Below, piece after piece: positions 9,265 to 21,610 of a stretch of DNA of 64,000 bases; position 1 is the first letter of the stretch, and each line of letters opens with the position of its first letter. Source of the stretch: Halomonas sp. PR-M31 (GTDB lineage: Bacteria; Pseudomonadota; Gammaproteobacteria; Pseudomonadales; Halomonadaceae); contig NZ_JIBT01000035.1 of assembly GCF_001039575.1 (NCBI RefSeq), positions 39,100 through 103,099 of the forward strand, given 5' to 3'. The notes beneath the pieces were generated by a model. That model had not been told where the DNA came from. It searched no databases and saw only the letters and a program-made list of their open reading frames with translations. The translations under genes were made by a program, and so were the position numbers.

Positions 9265-9544
9265 GAAGCTCTTGTCTTGTAGAGAGACTCATAGCCTAAA
9301 ACAATCCGTTACGCTCAGGCTATGGCGAAATGTTCGAAGGGTCGGAGCAAGTCCGGCGGACGCTATTGGACTAATTGCAGAAGGTTAGGTCCCTAGTAAA
9401 TCTCTTGCATTCCTTTATACTTGTGCCTCAGCAAATAAGTGCTATTTCTTATGTTGCAACCCGAATGTTGCAAAGCAGCGCAATTGACGCAACAAGTCAT
9501 TCAGGCATCATAGAGAAAGAGTTTGATTTAGCGAGGGCATGTTC

Positions 9545-9940
9545 ATGGATCAGAGCATTGCAGTGATCGCCGAGTACTGGGGTGTCGGGTTTTTCATCTT
9601 TGCGGTGATTGCCCTGTGCATATTCATGCTTGGCGCCTCCATGCTACTTGGCGGTCGCAGTCAAGGACGCAGCAAGACCATTCCCTTCGAAGGCGGCATT
9701 CTTGGTGCCGGAAGCGCTCGTCAACCTTTCTCAGTCAAGTTCTACCTGGTCGCCATGCTCTTTGTCATTTTCGACATCGAGGCGGTCTTTCTTTTTGCCT
9801 GGGCCATATCGGTACGTGAAGTTGGCTGGCCCGGTTTCATCGGCGCATCGATATTCATTCTGATATTGCTGGCAGGCTTGGTCTATGACAGTCGCGTAGG
9901 GGCCCTTGACTGGGCGCCGGCGGGGCGAGGCGGCAAATAG
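9545..9940 (+). CDS. nuoA: NADH-quinone oxidoreductase subunit A
   Basis: A 131-residue membrane protein with three hydrophobic helices and the NuoA signatures KTIPFEGG and [22 protein letters not shown]. It is the first gene of the complex I operon and forms part of the membrane arm near the quinone channel. The ATG at 9545 is preferred over the one at 9539 because GAGGG (9533-9537) is 7 bases from it and only 1 base from the earlier codon. The 280 bases upstream, shared with divergent thiD, hold the operon promoter, but I could not pick a clear -35/-10 pair. Confidence 0.95.
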   Translation: MDQSIAVIAEYWGVGFFIFAVIALCIFMLGASMLLGGRSQGRSKTIPFEGGILGAGSARQPFSVKFYLVAMLFVIFDIEAVFLFAWAISVREVGWPGFIGASIFILILLAGLVYDSRVGALDWAPAGRGGK

Positions 9941-10045
9941 CGTTGTAGTGGCAACGGCGCCGTATAATAACACCATCATCGTGCGCTTCGGGTTTATTAC
10001 ACGCCCGCTCATGTACCCGTGCTGGATTTTCGCTGGAGGAGTCTC

Positions 10046-10726
10046 ATGGCTTATACCTTGACCCGCGCAACCGATGCGATTGCCACGGAAGATTCCCGCT
10101 ACCCCCTGAACGAGCGCCGCCGGGTCGAAGACCCGGTCAAGCAGCAGATTCATCGTAATGTATTTACCGGGAAGCTTGAGGAAGTATTGCATTCGGCGGT
10201 CAATTGGGGGCGCAAGAATTCTCTATGGCCCTACAACTTCGGGCTTTCCTGTTGTTACGTGGAAATGACCACGGCGTTTACCGCGCCCCACGATATCGCT
10301 CGTTTTGGCGCCGAAGTCATTCGCGCTTCCCCGAGGCAGGCGGATTTCATGGTCATTGCCGGCACCTGCTTTCTCAAGATGGCACCGGTCATCCAGCAGC
10401 TCTACGACCAGATGCTCGAGCCCAAGTGGGTTATCTCGATGGGTTCCTGCGCAAACTCCGGTGGCATGTACGATATCTATTCCGTGGTGCAGGGCGTCGA
10501 CAAGTTCCTGCCGGTGGATGTTTACATACCCGGCTGCCCGCCTCGTCCCGAGGCGTTCCTGCACGGCTTGCAGCTATTGCAAGATTCGATTCAGGAAGAG
10601 CGCAGGCCGCTTTCCTGGGTGGTAGGAGATCAGGGGGTCTATCGTGCCGAGATGCCCTCGCAGCGGGAAAAGAATCGGGACTGGCGTATCCAGACGACCG
10701 AACTGCGCACGCCTGATAGCATCTAA
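10046..10726 (+). CDS. nuoB: NADH-quinone oxidoreductase subunit B
   Basis: A 226-residue peripheral subunit carrying iron-sulfur cluster N2. The cluster ligands are visible in GLSCCYVEM, in [11 protein letters not shown] and in [10 protein letters not shown]2 passes electrons to ubiquinone at the interface with NuoD. The start at 10046 (MAYTLTRA) has GGAGGAG just upstream; nine extra in-frame codons were rejected. It follows nuoA by 105 bases. Confidence 0.97.
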   Translation: MAYTLTRATDAIATEDSRYPLNERRRVEDPVKQQIHRNVFTGKLEEVLHSAVNWGRKNSLWPYNFGLSCCYVEMTTAFTAPHDIARFGAEVIRASPRQADFMVIAGTCFLKMAPVIQQLYDQMLEPKWVISMGSCANSGGMYDIYSVVQGVDKFLPVDVYIPGCPPRPEAFLHGLQLLQDSIQEERRPLSWVVGDQGVYRAEMPSQREKNRDWRIQTTELRTPDSI

Positions 10727-10778
10727 TCCGGATTCGATGCCACTTTCTCAACGCTAGGCAAGGGAAGCATTCATCCTA

Positions 10779-12557
10779 ATGAGCGTCGCGTCACCATCAT
10801 CCGACACCCTCAAGACCGGCCCCGATACTGTTGTAGAAGCGCTTAGACAGCGCTTCCAAGAGCAGATTGTGCTGGAACAGGCCACTTTGACCGGCTGGCC
10901 GGTGATTTGGGTGGCCCGCGGCGCACTGATTGAAGTGCTTGGCTTCTTGCGGGACAAGTCCCAGGCTTTCGAGATGCTTTATGATCTCTCTGCGGTCGAC
11001 GAGCGTCTGCGCAGCCATCGGCGGGGGCTGCCGGTCTCGGACTTTACGGTGTTTTATCATCTGCTCTCGGCGTCGCGTAACCGGGATATCATTCTCAAGG
11101 TGGCACTCAGCGAAGATGACCTGATGCTTCCCAGCGCCGTGTCGCTCTATCCCAATGCCAACTGGTACGAGCGGGAAGTGTGGGACATGTTCGGTGTCAC
11201 TTTCCAAGGGCATCCGCATCTGACCCGCATTCTCATGCCGCCGACCTGGAACGGGCACCCGCTGCGCAAGGATCACCACGCCCGGGCCACGGAATTCGAC
11301 CCCTTTACAATGACGGTCGAAGGGCAGAACAAAGAGCAACAGGCGCTCAAGTTCGATCCGGAAGCCTGGGGCATGCGACGCCGGCATGACGACAGCGAGT
11401 TCATGTTCCTGAACCTCGGCCCCAACCACCCCTCCGCCCACGGTGCCTTTCGCATCGTGCTGCAGCTCGATGGCGAAGAGATCATCGACTGCGTGCCGGA
11501 CATCGGCTATCACCATCGCGGCGCCGAGAAGATGGCGGAGCGTCAGTCCTGGCATAGCTTCATCTCCTACACCGACCGTATCGACTATACCGGCGGGGTG
11601 ATGAACAATCTGCCCTACATACTGGCGGTGGAAAAGCTTGCGGGCATCGAGGTGACGGACCGGGCCAAGACCATCCGCGTGATGATGGCGGAGATGTTTC
11701 GCATCAACAGCCATCTGCTGTTCCTTGGTACCTATCTGCAGGATCTCGGGGCCATGACTCCGGTGTTCTTCACCTTTACCGATCGGCAAAAGGCCTACGA
11801 GGTGATCGAGGCCATCACCGGCTTTCGCATGCACCCGGCCTGGTATCGTATCGGCGGAGTCGCCCATGACCTGCCCAAAGGCTGGGAAGGCCTGGTCAAG
11901 AAGTTCCTGGACTGGATGCCCAAGCGCCTGCGGGAATACGAGCGGGTGATGATGGAGAATGCCATCGTGCGCGAGCGTACGCGGCACATTGCGGCTCACG
12001 ACACGACGGAAGCCTTGGCTTGGGGCATCACCGGCCCTAATCTGCGTGCCACCGGACTCGACTTCGATCTGCGCAAGAAGCGCCCCTACTCCGGGTATGA
12101 GAACTTCGAGTTCGAGATTCCGATTGGCCACAACGGCGATGCCTTCGACCGCGGTCAGGTACGCATCGACGAGATGCGCCAGAGCCTGCGCATCATCCAG
12201 CAGTGTCTCGATCACATGCCGGCGGGGGATTACAAGGCGGATCATCCTTTGACCACGCCGCCACCTCGAGAGCGCATGTTGCAGCACATCGAAACACTGA
12301 TCACCCATTTCCTGCAGGTTTCCTGGGGGCCGGTCTTAAAGCCCAACGAATCGATGCAGATGATCGAGGCGACCAAGGGCATCAACAGTTACTACCTGAC
12401 CAGTGACGGCAATACCATGAGTTATCGTACCCGGATCCGCACGCCAAGCTTCCCTCACCTGCAGCACATTCCTGCGCTGATGCGGGGTGGTTTCGTACCG
12501 GATCTGATTGCCCATCTGGGCAGTATCGATTTCGTCATGGCCGACGTGGATCGCTGA
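10779..12557 (+). CDS. nuoCD: NADH-quinone oxidoreductase fused subunit C/D
   Basis: A 592-residue fusion. The first ~190 residues are NuoC (30-kDa type, with [13 protein letters not shown] and HPLRKDH). After a linker, the rest is NuoD (49-kDa type), starting about [23 protein letters not shown], with the quinone-site motif [14 protein letters not shown]. The fusion is known from enterobacteria and relatives. It is a connecting-arm subunit that shapes the quinone-binding cavity with NuoB. The gene lies 52 bases after nuoB and is followed 2 bases later by nuoE. Confidence 0.97.
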   Translation: MSVASPSSDTLKTGPDTVVEALRQRFQEQIVLEQATLTGWPVIWVARGALIEVLGFLRDKSQAFEMLYDLSAVDERLRSHRRGLPVSDFTVFYHLLSASRNRDIILKVALSEDDLMLPSAVSLYPNANWYEREVWDMFGVTFQGHPHLTRILMPPTWNGHPLRKDHHARATEFDPFTMTVEGQNKEQQALKFDPEAWGMRRRHDDSEFMFLNLGPNHPSAHGAFRIVLQLDGEEIIDCVPDIGYHHRGAEKMAERQSWHSFISYTDRIDYTGGVMNNLPYILAVEKLAGIEVTDRAKTIRVMMAEMFRINSHLLFLGTYLQDLGAMTPVFFTFTDRQKAYEVIEAITGFRMHPAWYRIGGVAHDLPKGWEGLVKKFLDWMPKRLREYERVMMENAIVRERTRHIAAHDTTEALAWGITGPNLRATGLDFDLRKKRPYSGYENFEFEIPIGHNGDAFDRGQVRIDEMRQSLRIIQQCLDHMPAGDYKADHPLTTPPPRERMLQHIETLITHFLQVSWGPVLKPNESMQMIEATKGINSYYLTSDGNTMSYRTRIRTPSFPHLQHIPALMRGGFVPDLIAHLGSIDFVMADVDR

Positions 12558-12559
12558 AC

Positions 12560-13084
12560 ATGAACGACACTGCTTCCCCCACTATCCATTCTCCCATCGC
12601 CAGCGATGGTGATGGTTTCGTCCTGCATGACGAGGATCGTGCTGCCATCGTCAAGGAGCGCGACCACTACGAGCAGCCCCAGGCGGCCTGCATCGAGGCG
12701 CTGAAGGTCGTCCAGCGCCGACACGGCTGGGTGCCGGACGGGGCGATTCCCGCCATTGCCGAGGTGCTCGGGGTAGGGCCCGCTTCCGTTGAGGGCGTGG
12801 CCACTTTCTATAGCCTGATCTTCCGACAGCCGGTGGGGCGACACGTCATCCTGATCTGCGACAGCAGCTCCTGTTTTCTGACCGGTTTTGATGAGCTGCG
12901 CGAGGCCATTACCGCGGAACTGGGCATCGATTTCGGCCAGACTACCCCGGATGGTCGTTTTACCCTGCTGCCGGTATGTTGTCTTGGCGCCTGTGATCGC
13001 GGTCCGGCCATGATGATTGGCGATGAGACCTTTGGCCCCGTGCCACCCGAAGGCGTAGCTAAGCTTTTGAAGGAGTATGCATGA
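12560..13084 (+). CDS. nuoE: NADH-quinone oxidoreductase subunit E
   Basis: A 174-residue thioredoxin-fold subunit that binds the [2Fe-2S] cluster N1a. The four ligand cysteines are in CDSSSCF and CCLGACD. The first ~25 residues are a non-conserved acidic lead. NuoE and NuoF form part of the NADH dehydrogenase tip. Its stop overlaps the nuoF start in an ATGA, which suggests translational coupling. Confidence 0.96.
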   Translation: MNDTASPTIHSPIASDGDGFVLHDEDRAAIVKERDHYEQPQAACIEALKVVQRRHGWVPDGAIPAIAEVLGVGPASVEGVATFYSLIFRQPVGRHVILICDSSSCFLTGFDELREAITAELGIDFGQTTPDGRFTLLPVCCLGACDRGPAMMIGDETFGPVPPEGVAKLLKEYA

Positions 13085-14451
13085 GCACAGGTCGCAACGA
13101 ATTTCGCTATCACAGCCAGCTACGCCAAAGCACCGCCGAGCGCCGTGCCGAAACCCATCCGCTGACCTGGCGTCTGCGGGAAGATGGTGCGCTGATTGGC
13201 CTTGAGGAATACGTCGATAAGCAGGGTTACGCCGCGGTCAAGAAAGTGCTCGGTGAGCAGTCGGGCCAGGACGTGATCGGCATCATGAAAGAAGCCAACG
13301 TGCGCGGACGCGGGGGTGCGGGTTTCTCTGCCGGGGTGAAGTGGAGCCTGACCATGCAAGGCGGCGATCTGCCCCGGGGTTATATCGTCTGCAATGCGGA
13401 CGAGATGGAGCCGGGCACCTTCAAGGACCGCTTGCTACTCGAACAGCAGCCCCATCTGTTGATCGAGGGGATGATTCTGGGTGGCTATGCCAACAATTCA
13501 TGCTACGGCTATATTTTCCTGCGGGGTGAGTATGTCGAAGCCGCTCGTGCCATTTCCATCGCGCTGGACGAAGCGCGGGCCGCGGGCTGGCTAGGCAAGA
13601 ACATCGCCTGCAGCGGCTTCGATTTCGACATCGCCCTGCATACCGGTGCCGGTCGTTACATCTGTGGCGAAGAGACGGCACTGATCAATTCTCTGGAAGG
13701 CAAGCGCGCCAACCCGCGCAACAAGCCGCCTTTTCCCGGTCAATCCGGGGCCTGGGGCAAGCCGACGGTGGTTAACAACGTCGAGACCCTGTGCAACGTG
13801 CCGGCGGTCATGCAGCACGGCGCCAAATGGTATCAGGAACTCTCCGGTGGCTTGAGCGACGATGGTGGCACCAAGCTTTACGGCGTTTCCGGGCGGGTCA
13901 ATCGTACCGGCCTGTGGGAGCTGCCGATCGGCACCAGCGCGGCGGAACTGATGGATCGGGCCGGCGGCGTGCGGGATGGCCGTGCGCTCAAGACCTGGTT
14001 GCCCGGCGGCGGCAGTACGGGCTTTTTGCTACCGGAGCATCTCGAACTGGCGCTGGATTTCGATACCATCGGCCAATACGGCAGCCGTCTGGGCACCGGC
14101 CTTCTGACCGTGGTGACCGAGGACCAGAGCGTGGTTTCCCTGGTTCGCAATCTGGAGGCGTTCTTTGCCCGGGAATCCTGCGGCTGGTGTACCCCCTGTC
14201 GAGATGGCCTACCCTGGACGTTGAAGATTCTGCAGTCGTTGGAGCGGGGCGAAGGCGAGCAGGGCGATATCGAACTGCTCGAGAGCCTGGCCACGGATCT
14301 GGGGCCGGGACGCACTTTCTGTGCCCATGCGCCCGGTGCATCGATGCCGCTGGAGTCGTCGATCAGACATTTTCGTCATGAGTTCGAGGCGGGTATCACT
14401 CACCGTCGCCATGCTGCCCATGAGGATCCGATTCCGGTGGGTGAGGTATGA
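13081..14451 (+). CDS. nuoF: NADH-quinone oxidoreductase subunit F, NADH-binding
   Basis: A 456-residue subunit holding FMN, the NADH site and cluster N3. The nucleotide-binding glycine motif GRGGAGF (about residues 77-83) and [13 protein letters not shown] are present. The N3 ligands are in [12 protein letters not shown] and the downstream TFCAHAPG. It accepts hydride from NADH and starts electron transfer through the peripheral arm. The gene overlaps nuoE by 4 bases. Confidence 0.97.
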   Translation: MSTGRNEFRYHSQLRQSTAERRAETHPLTWRLREDGALIGLEEYVDKQGYAAVKKVLGEQSGQDVIGIMKEANVRGRGGAGFSAGVKWSLTMQGGDLPRGYIVCNADEMEPGTFKDRLLLEQQPHLLIEGMILGGYANNSCYGYIFLRGEYVEAARAISIALDEARAAGWLGKNIACSGFDFDIALHTGAGRYICGEETALINSLEGKRANPRNKPPFPGQSGAWGKPTVVNNVETLCNVPAVMQHGAKWYQELSGGLSDDGGTKLYGVSGRVNRTGLWELPIGTSAAELMDRAGGVRDGRALKTWLPGGGSTGFLLPEHLELALDFDTIGQYGSRLGTGLLTVVTEDQSVVSLVRNLEAFFARESCGWCTPCRDGLPWTLKILQSLERGEGEQGDIELLESLATDLGPGRTFCAHAPGASMPLESSIRHFRHEFEAGITHRRHAAHEDPIPVGEV

Positions 14452-14474
14452 AGAACAGTCAGGGAGCATCGTAG

Positions 14475-17267
14475 ATGGCAACGATTCATGTAGACGGCCA
14501 AGCGTTTGATGTCGAAGGGTCGGACAATTTGCTTCATGCCTGCCTGTCATTGGGGCTGGACGTGCCCTATTTCTGCTGGCATCCGGCCCTTGGCAGCGTC
14601 GGTGCCTGTCGTCAGTGCGCGGTCAAGCAGTATAAGGACAAGGACGATGACAAGGGCATGCTGGTGATGTCCTGCATGACCCCGGCCACGGATGACACCT
14701 GGATTTCCATCGATGACGAGGAAGCCAAGGCGTTTCGTCAGAATGTCATCGAATGGCTGATGATCAACCATCCCCACGACTGTCCGGTATGTGAGGAAGG
14801 CGGCCATTGCCATTTGCAGGACATGACCGTGATGACCGGCCATGACCGGCGCCGCTATCGTTTTCGCAAGCGCACCCACCGCAATCAGTATCTAGGGCCC
14901 TTTATTGCCCACGAGATGAACCGCTGCATCACCTGTTACCGCTGCGTGCGTTTTTATGACGATTACGCTGGCGGTGACGATCTGGGTGCTTTCGGTGCCA
15001 ATGACAACGTCTACTTCGGGCGTTATCAGGAAGGCGTGCTGGAAAGTCCGTTTTCCGGCAATTTGACCGAGGTGTGTCCTACCGGCGTCTTCACCGACCA
15101 GACCCATTCGGATCATTACACTCGCAAGTGGGATCTCCAGTTCGCGCCGAGTGTCTGTCATCAGTGTTCCGTGGGCTGCAATATCAGCCCTGGAGAGCGC
15201 TATGGCGATATCCGCCGTATCGAGAATCGCTACCACGGTGATCTCAACCGCTATTTTCTGTGCGACCGGGGCCGCTTCGGCTATGGCTATGTCAATCGCA
15301 AGGATCGCCCGCGGGTGCCGGAATGGCGCAGTGACAGGGCGGATGAGAGTGTCACCCTGGATGTGGATGCGGCCTTGGATCGGGGCGCGGATCTCTTGCG
15401 CAGCGCCCGCCGTGTGATCGGCATCGGCTCGCCTCGTGCAAGTCTCGAGAGTAACCATCAGCTGCGCGAACTGGTAGGGGAAGGCAATTTCTCGACGGGT
15501 ATCGTCGCTCATGAGCAGGCATGCCTGGAAACCATGACTCGGCTCAATCGGGAGTCTGGATTGCCCACGCCGACACTGCGCGAGATCGAGGAGCACGATG
15601 CGGTATTGATACTGGGCGAAGATCTGATCCAAAGCGCCGCCCGGGTAGGGTTGGCAGTGCGTCAGGCGGTGCTCGGACGCCGCGATGAGCTGGCCGAGGC
15701 ACGCAGCATTCCGGCCTGGAATGCCGAAGCCGTCAAGACCCTGGGTCAGGACGAGCGTCATCCGCTTTTCATCGCCTATCCAACCCGTACCGGGCTCGAT
15801 CAGATCAGCCAGTCGAGCTGGGCCCTGGCGATGGACGACATCGCTCGGCTCGGTTTCGCGGTGGCCCACGCCATCGATGACTCTGCGCCGGTCGTCGAAA
15901 ATCTCGACGAGGCGATGCAGGGTGAAGCCCAGCGCATCGCGAAAGCCTTGATGGCGGCTCAACGCCCGCTGGTCATCAGCGGTGGCTCACTGGGATCGCT
16001 TGCCATTCTCGAAGCGGCAGGCAACGTGGCCCGCGCGTTGTCACGTCGCGCCCGTCGCGCCGGCTTGTCATTGATCCGTAGTGAAGCCAACAGCACGGGG
16101 CTATCGCTGCTGGGCGGTCAGACGCTCGAGTGGGCGCTAGAGGAGTTGACGGCAAAGAACGCCGACGCCGTGGTGGTGCTCGAAAACGATCTTTATCAAC
16201 GCCTGCCCCAGGCTCAAGTCGATGCGGCGTTGGAAAGCGCCGAGAGTGTCATCGCCCTCGACCATCAGCGCACGTCGACTTGGGCACGAGCCCATCTGGG
16301 GCTGCCGGCCTCGAGCTTCGCCGAAGCAGACGGTACTCTGATCAATTTCGAGGGTCGTGCCCAGCGCTTCTTCCAGGTGTTCGATCCACGCTACATTCGT
16401 CCTGAAACCCGTATCCACGAGAGCTGGCGCTGGCTGTACACCCTTGGGGCTAGCCTCAATCGCTACGAATCCGCAAGGGTCATTCTCGATGACGTTACAC
16501 AAGCCTGCGCCCGGCAGCATCCGGCGCTAGCGGGTATCGTCGAAGCGTCTCACGACTCGGACTACCGCGTACAAGGGCTCAAATTGGCTCGGGAGCCTCA
16601 TCGCTACAGTGGGCGTACCGCAATGCGTGCCGACCTGAGTGTCAGCGAACCCCGTGCGCCTCAGGACCCCGACACGCCCTTCGCCTTTTCCATGGAGGGT
16701 TACAGCGGCTTCGACCGACCGCGTAAGGACGTTGCCTTTGCCTGGGCGCCAGGCTGGAACTCGCCTCAAGCCTGGAACAAGTTCACCGACGAGGTGGGTG
16801 GCCATCTACGCGCCGGCGATCCGGGGGTGCGGCTGCTGCATTCCCAGGCCGGCCACTATGACTATGTTCGAGAGATCCCCCAGGGGTTCAGTGCTCGTGA
16901 CGACGAATGGCAGGTGGTGTGTCTACCGCGCCTGTTTGGCGGTGACGAAACCTCTTCCCGGGCCGAGCCGATCATCGAGCGTACGTCGCCCGCGATGCTC
17001 ACGCTCTCGGCGGATGACGCACAGCGTCTCGGGGTCGGCGAAGGCGACACCGTGGCAGTAGAAACGTCGACGGGACGCCTTGTTTTGCCGCTACACCTTG
17101 ATGCAGCACTGCCTGCCGGTGTTCTGGGTGTGCCAGTAGGGGTGAGCAGCGCCCTACATAGCGGAGACTGGGCGCATGTATCCAAAGAACAGCGCCATCA
17201 AGCCGGCAACAGCGGGGACCCGCGTCAAAGTGAAGGGCAAGTAGATCGCCCGGGGGATCGCCAATGA
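14475..17267 (+). CDS. nuoG: NADH-quinone oxidoreductase subunit G
   Basis: A 930-residue large iron-sulfur subunit, slightly longer than the E. coli protein (about 908). The N terminus is a [2Fe-2S] ferredoxin domain ([15 protein letters not shown]), followed by [24 protein letters not shown] and CHQCSVGC cluster motifs. The remainder is a molybdopterin oxidoreductase-like domain with no expected cofactor. The extra length is in the poorly conserved C-terminal part. The stop overlaps the nuoH start in an ATGA. Confidence 0.96.
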   Translation: MATIHVDGQAFDVEGSDNLLHACLSLGLDVPYFCWHPALGSVGACRQCAVKQYKDKDDDKGMLVMSCMTPATDDTWISIDDEEAKAFRQNVIEWLMINHPHDCPVCEEGGHCHLQDMTVMTGHDRRRYRFRKRTHRNQYLGPFIAHEMNRCITCYRCVRFYDDYAGGDDLGAFGANDNVYFGRYQEGVLESPFSGNLTEVCPTGVFTDQTHSDHYTRKWDLQFAPSVCHQCSVGCNISPGERYGDIRRIENRYHGDLNRYFLCDRGRFGYGYVNRKDRPRVPEWRSDRADESVTLDVDAALDRGADLLRSARRVIGIGSPRASLESNHQLRELVGEGNFSTGIVAHEQACLETMTRLNRESGLPTPTLREIEEHDAVLILGEDLIQSAARVGLAVRQAVLGRRDELAEARSIPAWNAEAVKTLGQDERHPLFIAYPTRTGLDQISQSSWALAMDDIARLGFAVAHAIDDSAPVVENLDEAMQGEAQRIAKALMAAQRPLVISGGSLGSLAILEAAGNVARALSRRARRAGLSLIRSEANSTGLSLLGGQTLEWALEELTAKNADAVVVLENDLYQRLPQAQVDAALESAESVIALDHQRTSTWARAHLGLPASSFAEADGTLINFEGRAQRFFQVFDPRYIRPETRIHESWRWLYTLGASLNRYESARVILDDVTQACARQHPALAGIVEASHDSDYRVQGLKLAREPHRYSGRTAMRADLSVSEPRAPQDPDTPFAFSMEGYSGFDRPRKDVAFAWAPGWNSPQAWNKFTDEVGGHLRAGDPGVRLLHSQAGHYDYVREIPQGFSARDDEWQVVCLPRLFGGDETSSRAEPIIERTSPAMLTLSADDAQRLGVGEGDTVAVETSTGRLVLPLHLDAALPAGVLGVPVGVSSALHSGDWAHVSKEQRHQAGNSGDPRQSEGQVDRPGDRQ

Positions 17268-18244
17268 GTTGGTTGACGCCTCAAGTCGTTGCGGTCTTTG
17301 TGGCCATGGCCCAAGCCCTGGGCATTTTGCTCGGTGCAGTGCTGCTTGGTGCGGTGATGACGGTGGTTGAACGACGCATGCTGGGGCTGTGGCAGGATCG
17401 CTATGGGCCCAACCGGGTAGGGCCTTTTGGCTCGTTGCAGCTGATCGCCGACATGCTCAAGATCTTCTTCAAGGAAGACTGGGTGCCTCCCTTTGCCGAT
17501 CGCACCCTGTTCATGCTGGCGCCGGCCATTGCCATGGCATCCTTGCTGCTGTCCTTTATCGTCATTCCATTCACGCCGGCCTTGCATGTGGCGGATTGGA
17601 ACATCGGCCTGCTGTTCTTTCTCGCCATGGGGGGCATCAACGTCTATTCGGTTCTACTGGGCGGCTGGTCCAGCGGCAACAAGTATGCCCTGATCGGTGC
17701 GATGCGCTCCTCCGCCCAGACGATTTCCTATGAAGTGTTCATGGGGCTGGCCTTGATGGGCGTGGTGGCCATGGCCGGCTCCTTCAATCTGCGCGATATC
17801 GTCAATGCCCAGGAAGGTCTCTGGTTCATCATTCCGCAATTCCTCGGATTTTGTATTTTCATCATCGCCGGCTTCGCGGTAGTGCATCGCCATCCTTTCG
17901 ATCAGCCCGAGGCGGAGCAGGAGTTGGCGGACGGTTATCATGTGGAATATTCGAGCATGAAGTTCGGTATGTTCTTCATCGGCGAATATGTGGGCATGGT
18001 GCTGGTATCGGCCTTGACCGTCACTCTGTTCTTCGGCGGCTGGCATGGCCCCTTGTTGCCCCCGATCGTCTGGTTCGCGCTCAAGACCGGATTTTTCCTG
18101 ATGCTGTTCATCCTGGTGCGGGCGTCACTACCCCGGCCACGCTATGACCGGGTGATGAGTTTCGGCTGGAAGATCTGTTTGCCGTTGACCCTGATCAATC
18201 TAATGGTTACCGGTGCGGTGATCCTACTGGTAAGCCCTGATTAA
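17264..18244 (+). CDS. nuoH: NADH-quinone oxidoreductase subunit H
   Basis: A 326-residue membrane subunit with about eight helices. It has the conserved [21 protein letters not shown] loop, [32 protein letters not shown], and the acidic loop [25 protein letters not shown] that lines the quinone chamber. It joins the membrane arm to the peripheral arm. The gene overlaps nuoG by 4 bases and is 15 bases from nuoI. Confidence 0.97.
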   Translation: MSWLTPQVVAVFVAMAQALGILLGAVLLGAVMTVVERRMLGLWQDRYGPNRVGPFGSLQLIADMLKIFFKEDWVPPFADRTLFMLAPAIAMASLLLSFIVIPFTPALHVADWNIGLLFFLAMGGINVYSVLLGGWSSGNKYALIGAMRSSAQTISYEVFMGLALMGVVAMAGSFNLRDIVNAQEGLWFIIPQFLGFCIFIIAGFAVVHRHPFDQPEAEQELADGYHVEYSSMKFGMFFIGEYVGMVLVSALTVTLFFGGWHGPLLPPIVWFALKTGFFLMLFILVRASLPRPRYDRVMSFGWKICLPLTLINLMVTGAVILLVSPD

Positions 18245-18259
18245 ACGAGGAAGACCAAC

Positions 18260-18799
18260 ATGCTCATGTGGCTGTTCAAAGGCACCTGGTCGCAACTGCG
18301 AACGTTGGGTCTGGTGTTCATGCATGCTTTCCGCAAGCGGGAAACCCTCAATTATCCAGAGGAGAAGGTCTATCTGCCGCCGCGTTATCGCGGTCGAATC
18401 GTGTTGACTCGAGACCCGGACGGTGAAGAGCGCTGCGTAGCCTGTAACCTATGCGCCGTGGCCTGCCCGGTGGCGTGTATTTCATTGCAGAAGGGTGAAA
18501 AGGAAGATGGTCGCTGGTATCCCGAGTTCTTTCGCATCAATTTCTCCCGCTGCATCTACTGCGGCATGTGCGAAGAGGCGTGTCCGACTTCGGCGATTCA
18601 GCTGACTCCGGATTTCGAGATGGGCGAGTATCGGCGTCAGGAGCTGGTCTACGAAAAGGACGATCTGCTCATCAATGGTCCCGGTAAGGATCACGACTAC
18701 CACTTCTATAGAGTGGCCGGTCTTGCGATTGCCGGTAAGGACAAGGGCCGTGCCCAGAACGAAGAAGAGCCGATCAACGTCACGTCGCTTCTGCCATAA
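18260..18799 (+). CDS. nuoI: NADH-quinone oxidoreductase subunit I
   Basis: A 179-residue ferredoxin-like subunit with two [4Fe-4S] motifs, [16 protein letters not shown] and [16 protein letters not shown], which bind clusters N6a and N6b. Its N-terminal helix anchors it on the membrane arm. It links the upstream clusters to N2 in NuoB. AGGAAG lies shortly before the ATG. Confidence 0.97.
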   Translation: MLMWLFKGTWSQLRTLGLVFMHAFRKRETLNYPEEKVYLPPRYRGRIVLTRDPDGEERCVACNLCAVACPVACISLQKGEKEDGRWYPEFFRINFSRCIYCGMCEEACPTSAIQLTPDFEMGEYRRQELVYEKDDLLINGPGKDHDYHFYRVAGLAIAGKDKGRAQNEEEPINVTSLLP

Positions 18800-18825
18800 G
18801 TTGGATTTACTAGCGGGAAAATAAC

Positions 18826-19371
18826 ATGGAAGTCGCCTTCTATCTGAGTGGTCTCGTTGCCGTGCTGGCAACCCTTGGGGTCATTACCAACACTAATCCG
18901 GTTCATGCGCTGCTGTATCTGATCGTATCGTTGATCGCTGTGGCCATCGTATTCTTCGCTCTTGGCGCGCCCTTCGCTGGGGCACTGGAGATCATCGTGT
19001 ATGCGGGCGCGATCATGGTGCTGTTCGTTTTCGTGGTCATGATGCTCAACCTGGGCGATGCGGTGGTGGCTCAGGAAAAGGCTTGGCTCAAGCCCAAGGC
19101 CTGGCTAGGCCCATCGGTGTTGGCGGCGGTGCTGCTGCTGACGCTGATTGCCACGTTATGGCTGGGCGACATCGGCAAGGTGATCCAGGGCGATACGCTG
19201 ACCGCCAAGGAGGTGGGTACGACGCTGTTTGGTCCTTGGCTGCTTATCGTCGAATTGGCGGCGATGCTGCTGCTGGCAGCCCTGGTGACGGCTTCCCACG
19301 TAGGACGATTGTCACCACCGGATAAGCCGGCGATGAATCAGGAAACCGGAGCAAGAAAGGAGCACTCATGA
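18826..19371 (+). CDS. nuoJ: NADH-quinone oxidoreductase subunit J
   Basis: A 181-residue membrane protein with five helices. The family motif [27 protein letters not shown] (about residues 47-74) includes the pi-bulge helix region implicated in coupling. It lies 26 bases after nuoI and overlaps nuoK by 4 bases. Confidence 0.95.
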   Translation: MEVAFYLSGLVAVLATLGVITNTNPVHALLYLIVSLIAVAIVFFALGAPFAGALEIIVYAGAIMVLFVFVVMMLNLGDAVVAQEKAWLKPKAWLGPSVLAAVLLLTLIATLWLGDIGKVIQGDTLTAKEVGTTLFGPWLLIVELAAMLLLAALVTASHVGRLSPPDKPAMNQETGARKEHS

Positions 19372-19676
19372 GCGGTGTACCGATGGAACATGGACTGGTG
19401 CTGGCGGCAATACTGTTCGCGCTGGGTCTGGCAGGGCTGATGTTTCGCCGCAACATGGTGTTCATTTTGATGAGCCTTGAGATCATGCTCAATTCCGCAG
19501 GGCTTGCCTTTATCGTCGGCGGTACGGCCTGGGGGCAACCGGAAGGACAGGCGATGTTCCTACTGGTGATTACGTTGGCGGCAGCGGAAGCCAGTGTCGG
19601 CCTGGCACTTCTGCTGCAGCTCAACCATCGCTTCAAGACGCTGGACACGGATGCGGCCAGCAGGATGCGTGGATAA
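19368..19676 (+). CDS. nuoK: NADH-quinone oxidoreductase subunit K
   Basis: A 102-residue protein with three helices, the standard NuoK size. The two conserved buried glutamates of the proton pathway are visible in [11 protein letters not shown] and [12 protein letters not shown]. It overlaps nuoJ (ATGA) upstream and shares one base with the nuoL start. Confidence 0.96.
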   Translation: MSGVPMEHGLVLAAILFALGLAGLMFRRNMVFILMSLEIMLNSAGLAFIVGGTAWGQPEGQAMFLLVITLAAAEASVGLALLLQLNHRFKTLDTDAASRMRG

Positions 19677-21541
19677 TGGAACTATCGATGTCGTTGCTCT
19701 TACCCCTGACATTTCTTCTGCCCCTGGTGGGCACACTCATTTTGTCCCTGTCGAATGGCCGCTTGGGCGAACGTGCCAGCGCGACGGTGGGCGTCACCTC
19801 GATGGGCTTGTCCGCCATCGTGACGGTGTTGATTGCGCTGCAGTATATCGCCGAGCCTCATGCCTATGGCGTCACTCTATGGCGTTGGATCAGCGTCGAG
19901 GATTTTCAACCAAGCATCGGGCTGGCGTTGGACGGTCTCTCCTTGACGATGCTCGGTATCATTACTGGCGTCGGTTTTCTGATCCATCTGTTCGCCGCCT
20001 GGTACATGCAAGGCGAGAAAGGCATCACTCGCTTTTACGCCTACATGAATCTGTTCGTGTTCAGCATGGTGTTGCTGGTGCTGGGAGACAACCTGCTGCT
20101 GCTGTTCTTTGGCTGGGAAGGGGTCGGGCTTTGCAGCTATCTGCTGATTGGCTACTACTATGAGCACTCCGAGAATGGCTGGGCCGCCTTCAAGGCATTC
20201 ATCGTCACCCGCATCGGCGATGTCTTTCTTGCCATCGGCATGTTCTTGTTGTTCTTCGAGCTTGGTACCCTTGATATCGCCGAAATACTCAGGCGTGCGC
20301 CGGAAATGTGGGCGGAAGGCGACCCGACGGTGGAGTTGGCGGCCCTGCTGATGCTGGGGGGCGCCGTGGGCAAGTCGGCTCAACTACCGCTGCACACCTG
20401 GCTGGCGGACGCCATGGCGGGGCCGACACCGGTCTCCGCCCTGATTCATGCGGCCACCATGGTTACCGCCGGGGTCTATCTGATCGCGCGTATGAACGGG
20501 CTGTTTTTGCTTGCGCCGGATATTCTCGAATTGACCGGAATCATCGGTGCCCTGACGCTGCTGATGGCCGGCTTTGCTGCCTTGGCCCAAACCGATATCA
20601 AGCGGGTTCTGGCCTATTCCACCATGAGCCAGATCGGCTACATGTTTTTGGCCTTGGGTGCCGGCGCTTTCGATGCGGCCATCTTTCATCTCATGACCCA
20701 TGCTTTCTTCAAGGCATTGTTGTTTCTCTCAGCCGGAGCGGTCATCGTCAGCTGTCATCATGAGCAGGACGTGCGCCGCCTGGGCGGTTTGTGGAAACGG
20801 TTGCCGTTGGCCTATGCAGGCTTCATCGTCGGGGGGTCTGCTCTGGCGGCGCTGCCGCTGGTCTCGGCGGGTTTCTACAGCAAGGACGAGATTCTCTGGC
20901 AAGAGCTGGTCACCGATCATGGCGGCCTATTGTTGGCGGGCATGATCGGTGCCTTCTTGACCTCCCTTTATACCGTGCGCTTGATCATCCTTACCTTCCA
21001 TGGCAAGCCGAAAAGCGACAATGCGCGTAATGCCAAGGCCGGACGTGGTCTGGTGCATGGCGTGCCGCTGATCGTGCTGGCATTGCTCTCGACCTTCCTG
21101 GGGGCCTGGATCACGCCGCCGCTCGAGAATGTGTTGCCAGCCCCTGCCGAAGGCGAGGAGTTCTGGCATCTGGTGCTCGAATTCGTTGCGGCGGGCGTGG
21201 CGATCGCGGGTATTGCCATTGGTGCCTGGCTGTATTTTCGCCGTCGGGGCTGGCTTGCCCAGCACACGTCGAGTGGGTGGGGGGCCTGGCTATGGACCTT
21301 CTGGAATCATGCCTGGGGCATCGATGGACTCTATGATCGCGTGCTGGTGAAGCCCTACCGCGGTCTGGTCAGGATTCTGCGTAGCGACATCATCGACGGA
21401 ACCTGCAATCTGTTTGCCAAGCTTGCCTGGTTGCTGCACCAAGGGCTTTCGAGAACCCAGACCGGCAAGCTGCGCTTTTATGCCACCTCGATGGTCGCCG
21501 GTGCGACCCTGATTCTGCTGGCATTGGCTCTGGTGCCCTGA
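19676..21541 (+). CDS. nuoL: NADH-quinone oxidoreductase subunit L
   Basis: A 621-residue antiporter-like membrane subunit. It has FFGWEGVGLCSYLLIGYYY with the conserved Glu, GKSAQLPLHTWLADAMAGPTPVSALIHAATMVTAGVYL with the channel Lys/His residues, and LAYSTMSQIGYMFLALG. The C terminus forms the lateral helix that runs along the membrane arm. NuoL is the distal proton-pumping subunit. The next gene, nuoM, starts 69 bases later. Confidence 0.97.
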   Translation: MELSMSLLLPLTFLLPLVGTLILSLSNGRLGERASATVGVTSMGLSAIVTVLIALQYIAEPHAYGVTLWRWISVEDFQPSIGLALDGLSLTMLGIITGVGFLIHLFAAWYMQGEKGITRFYAYMNLFVFSMVLLVLGDNLLLLFFGWEGVGLCSYLLIGYYYEHSENGWAAFKAFIVTRIGDVFLAIGMFLLFFELGTLDIAEILRRAPEMWAEGDPTVELAALLMLGGAVGKSAQLPLHTWLADAMAGPTPVSALIHAATMVTAGVYLIARMNGLFLLAPDILELTGIIGALTLLMAGFAALAQTDIKRVLAYSTMSQIGYMFLALGAGAFDAAIFHLMTHAFFKALLFLSAGAVIVSCHHEQDVRRLGGLWKRLPLAYAGFIVGGSALAALPLVSAGFYSKDEILWQELVTDHGGLLLAGMIGAFLTSLYTVRLIILTFHGKPKSDNARNAKAGRGLVHGVPLIVLALLSTFLGAWITPPLENVLPAPAEGEEFWHLVLEFVAAGVAIAGIAIGAWLYFRRRGWLAQHTSSGWGAWLWTFWNHAWGIDGLYDRVLVKPYRGLVRILRSDIIDGTCNLFAKLAWLLHQGLSRTQTGKLRFYATSMVAGATLILLALALVP

Positions 21542-21610
21542 AGGATAAAGTGCGATGCGAAATCTTCAAGGAAGTGAGTTGAGACTACACGAACAAGGAA
21601 CACGACGCTT

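Noticed and set aside
9265..9544. Possible TPP riboswitch upstream of thiD or a clear nuo promoter
   Set aside because: No CTGAGA-type thi-box core and no well-spaced -35/-10 pair could be seen.
10797..12308. 503-codon open frame antisense to nuoCD
   Set aside because: It mirrors the nuoCD reading frame in GC-rich DNA, has no recognisable domain, and nuoCD is certain.
14892..15962. 356-codon open frame antisense to nuoG
   Set aside because: Shadow of nuoG; low-complexity, no family resemblance.
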